NCBI GenBank assembly: GCA_020638525.1 | Contig: JACKIL010000005.1 | Location: forward strand, 124,001-188,000 | Origin: Caulobacterales bacterium | GTDB lineage: Bacteria; Pseudomonadota; Alphaproteobacteria; Caulobacterales; Parvularculaceae | Direction: 5' to 3' | DNA: 64,000 nt | Shown: positions 61,946 through 64,000 of the stretch, piece after piece | Numbering within the stretch: position 1 is the first letter of the stretch | Layout of the letters: each line of letters starts with the position of its first letter | The notes under the pieces: generated by a model | Database searches by the model: none | The model's input: the letters and a program-made list of their open reading frames with translations, nothing else | What the model was told of the DNA's origin: nothing | Position numbers and translations under genes: made by a program

Positions 61946-62035
61946 ACCGTCATGCCCGGGCTTGTCCCGGGCATCCACGAGCTTCTCAGCGGAATTGAAG
62001 CGTCCATGGATCACCGGGACAAGCCCGGCGATGAC
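61946..62035. repeat. Dispersed palindromic repeat (alphaproteobacterial type)
   Basis: GTCATGCCCGGGCTTGTCCC starts the left arm (61949-61978), and its imperfect reverse complement, CCATGGATCACCGGGACAAG and onward, forms the right arm (62004-62035). This repeat type is well known, in many copies, between genes of Rhizobiales and Caulobacterales chromosomes. When translated it gives the false MPGLVPGIHE-like start that often lengthens gene models. Confidence 0.85.
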
Positions 62036-62053
62036 AAGCGGGGGTATTGTTCC

Positions 62054-63427
62054 GTGAACCTGACTTCTTCCGCCTCCCAAAGCGTCATTCTCTACAAGGA
62101 CGTGTTGCGGCTCGCCTGGCCGGCTTCCATCGCCGCGTCGGTGACGCCGCTTCTCGGCGCGATTGACGTATGGGCGCTCGGCCAGTCGACGCGTCCGCTC
62201 GACATCGCCGCGATCGGCCTTGGCTCGGTCATCTTCTCGCTCGCCTACTGGACGTTCGGCTTCATCCGCATGAGCGTCGCCGGATTGACGGCGCAGGCGG
62301 CCGGCGCGGGCGATGAACGCGAAGCGCGCGCAGCGCTGATGCGCGGTGCGCTCCTTGGCGGCGCCATCGGGCTCGTCCTCGTCGTCTTTCAAACGGCGCT
62401 CGGCGCACTCTCCTTCAAGGCGCTCGCCATCGGCTCCGATGCGACGCCCGAAACCTTCGCCGCCGCACGCCTCTACTATGACATCCGCATCTGGGGCGCG
62501 CCCTTCGCGCTGGCGAGTTACGCCGCATTCGGCTGGCTCACGGCGCGCGGGCGCACCGACTATCTGATGATCGCGAGCGTTTTCATGACGGCGCTTAACG
62601 CCGTGCTCGATTACTGGTTCGTCGTGCACATGAACTGGGGCGCGGGCGGCGTCGCGGCGGGAACGCTGATCGCAGAGATTGCAGGCTTCATCGCCTGCGC
62701 GGTTTTTGTCGCGCTCATCCTGAGATCGAATGGCGGTCTCGACACGCACTGGTCGTTCGCGGCGCTCTTAGACCGCGCGAAACTTGCGCGCACGATTTCG
62801 GTCAATCGCGACATTTTCATCCGCACCGTGCTGCTCGCCTTCTCCTTCGCGTGGTTCGTGCAGCGCGGCGGCGCGTTCGGCGACGTCACGCTCACCGCGA
62901 ACCAGACGCTCCTGCAGCTTTTTCTTTTTACGGGTCTTGCGCTCGACGGTACGGCGATTGCTGCCGAAACGCTCGTCGGCGGCGCAATCGGCGATCCGGA
63001 TGCGGTGCGCGGGCGCGCGCGCTACAACGACGCCGTCAAGAAAACCTTCGTCATCGCCATGCTCGCCGCGCTCTTCTTCGCCGCGCTTTACGGCATGTTC
63101 GGAGAAGGCCTCATCGCTTTCCTTGCGAAAGATGAAGCGATCCGTGAGGCGAGCGCGCGTTACCTGCCCTGGGTCATTGCGAGCCCGCTCATCGTCGTCA
63201 TCGGGTTTCAGCTCGACGGGATTTTTATCGGCGCGACACGCGCGCAGGAGATGCGCGACAGCATGATTCTGAGCGCGCCGGTTTTCCTCATCGCAACTTT
63301 GATGCTGCAGCCGCAATTCGGCAATCACGGGCTCTGGGCGGCGTTCTCGCTCTATTTCCTGTTGCGCGCCGTGACGCTCGGCTTCTACACGCCGCGCATT
63401 GCGCGCAGTTTTGCGGCGACGTCCTAG
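62054..63427 (+). CDS. MATE family efflux transporter (DinF-like)
   Basis: This 457-residue 12-helix exporter of the MOP superfamily should extrude a cationic or organic compound by Na+ or H+ antiport. MatE repeats are seen in LAWPASIAASVTPLLGAIDV and in the second half (GLALDGTAIAAETLVGGAIG). I chose the GTG at 62054 with a G-rich ribosome site; the ATG upstream at 61952 lies in a repeat and is not used. Its TAG stop overlaps that of the convergent pyrD. Confidence 0.92.
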   Translation: MNLTSSASQSVILYKDVLRLAWPASIAASVTPLLGAIDVWALGQSTRPLDIAAIGLGSVIFSLAYWTFGFIRMSVAGLTAQAAGAGDEREARAALMRGALLGGAIGLVLVVFQTALGALSFKALAIGSDATPETFAAARLYYDIRIWGAPFALASYAAFGWLTARGRTDYLMIASVFMTALNAVLDYWFVVHMNWGAGGVAAGTLIAEIAGFIACAVFVALILRSNGGLDTHWSFAALLDRAKLARTISVNRDIFIRTVLLAFSFAWFVQRGGAFGDVTLTANQTLLQLFLFTGLALDGTAIAAETLVGGAIGDPDAVRGRARYNDAVKKTFVIAMLAALFFAALYGMFGEGLIAFLAKDEAIREASARYLPWVIASPLIVVIGFQLDGIFIGATRAQEMRDSMILSAPVFLIATLMLQPQFGNHGLWAAFSLYFLLRAVTLGFYTPRIARSFAATS

Positions 63428-64000
63428 CGGGCGCCCGCACCGACTGCGTCAGAGATCGAGGGAAAGCCGTCTGCATCGAGAAAAGTCGGCAGCTCTTGCA
63501 CGATGCGCGCGACGAGCCCCGGCCCCTGATAGACGAGCGCTGTGTAAAGCTGGACGAGGCTCGCGCCAGCGAGGATCTTTTTGTAGGCGTCACGCGCGGA
63601 GAAAACGCCGCCAACGCCGATGAGAGGCACGGCGCCGTGAAGCGCTCCATAGAACTCGCGCAGGAGAGCCGTCGACGGCGCGAAGAGCGGCGCGCCCGAT
63701 AGCCCCCCCTTTTCGTTTGCGTGCTTGCTGCGCAGCTCGTTCGAGCGCGTAATCGTCGTATTCGATACGACGAGCGCATCGAGCTTCACGACGCGCGCGC
63801 AGTCTGCGATGTCGGCCTTGTCGGCATCGGTCAGGTCAGGCGCAATCTTGAGAAAGAGCGGCGCTTTTTTCTGAAGCCCGTCGCGCGCGGCGAGAACGCG
63901 CGTCAGCAAATCCATCAGCGCGGCGCGATCCTGCAACGCGCGAAGGCCCGGCGTGTTCGGCGAGGAGATATTCACCGTGTAGAAATCGACGAGCCCTTCG
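63424..64000 (-). CDS. pyrD: Quinone-dependent dihydroorotate dehydrogenase, 5' end beyond window
   Basis: Only the C-terminal 190 or so residues are inside. The family-2 active-site strand TVNISSPNTPGLR with catalytic Ser, then KIAPDLTD, VSNTTI, KGGLSGAPL and the phosphate-binding IGVGGVFSARDAY are clear. It oxidises dihydroorotate to orotate and passes electrons to ubiquinone. The N-terminus lies to the right of the window. It shares the CTAG at its stop codon with the convergent MATE gene. Confidence 0.94.
   Translation of the reverse strand, partial: EGLVDFYTVNISSPNTPGLRALQDRAALMDLLTRVLAARDGLQKKAPLFLKIAPDLTDADKADIADCARVVKLDALVVSNTTITRSNELRSKHANEKGGLSGAPLFAPSTALLREFYGALHGAVPLIGVGGVFSARDAYKKILAGASLVQLYTALVYQGPGLVARIVQELPTFLDADGFPSISDAVGAGAR

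Noticed and set aside
61952..62053. N-terminal extension MPGLVPGIHE of the MATE transporter
   Set aside because: It is the translation of the dispersed palindromic repeat; the GTG at 62054 begins the real transporter.

Overview
The window looks like chromosomal DNA from a GC-rich alphaproteobacterium of the Caulobacterales/Parvularculales/Hyphomonadaceae type. The supporting signs are a complete Flp/Tad pilus locus in the Caulobacter gene order (flp-cpaA-cpaB-cpaC-cpaD-cpaE-cpaF-tadB-tadC), several promoter regions with CtrA-like boxes (TTAA-N7-TTAA), an alphaproteobacterial sulfate-assimilation operon (cysG-DUF2849-GST-cysI-DUF934-cysH), a large TonB-dependent receptor, SapC, and the dispersed 'CCGTCATGCCCGGG' palindromic repeat. 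No phage, integrase, transposase, CRISPR, rRNA or tRNA was seen. Genes are dense and long antisense reading frames are the usual high-GC shadows.

Layout. 1-11 kb: a LysM lipoprotein cut by the window edge, MarC, a secreted M19 dipeptidase, hisS, a periplasmic cyclophilin, pgi, a tiny membrane protein, and a redoxin/DsbD-type thiol-redox pair with SapC. 11-24 kb: an alpha/beta hydrolase, a DEDDh exonuclease, an S49 peptidase, a polyprenyl diphosphate synthase, a translationally coupled trio (TPR lipoprotein, ispE, WecA/MraY-like transferase), ETF-ubiquinone oxidoreductase, a family-4-like uracil-DNA glycosylase and a lytic transglycosylase. The 23.9-24.4 kb gap holds a perfect parS centromere site and a nested palindromic repeat. 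24-35 kb: the Tad pilus locus, a Crp/Fnr regulator and a stand-alone secretin-N-domain protein. 35-39 kb: four genes overlapping by 4 nt each (pabB, pabA, a PabC-like lyase and a degenerate ANL adenylase). 40-43 kb: OxyR divergent from ahpC-ahpD. 43-50 kb: a TonB receptor flanked by a TPR-sulfotransferase, a small secreted protein and a TPR-2OG oxygenase. 51-56 kb: the cys operon. 56-64 kb: a GcvA-like regulator, an Fe-S scaffold, pirin, a DUF389 membrane protein, cysS, hisI, a MATE exporter and a truncated pyrD.

How it fits together. The clearest theme is the cell envelope and cell cycle. CtrA-like boxes lie in front of the pilin gene, cpaA, the stand-alone secretin-N protein, the LysM lipoprotein, the lytic transglycosylase and the TonB receptor, suggesting that pilus biogenesis and wall remodelling here are tied to the CtrA cell-cycle programme. 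The parS site suggests that the window is on the main chromosome, probably in the origin-proximal part. The best candidate for something not yet described is the ANL-like pseudoenzyme coupled to the p-aminobenzoate genes.
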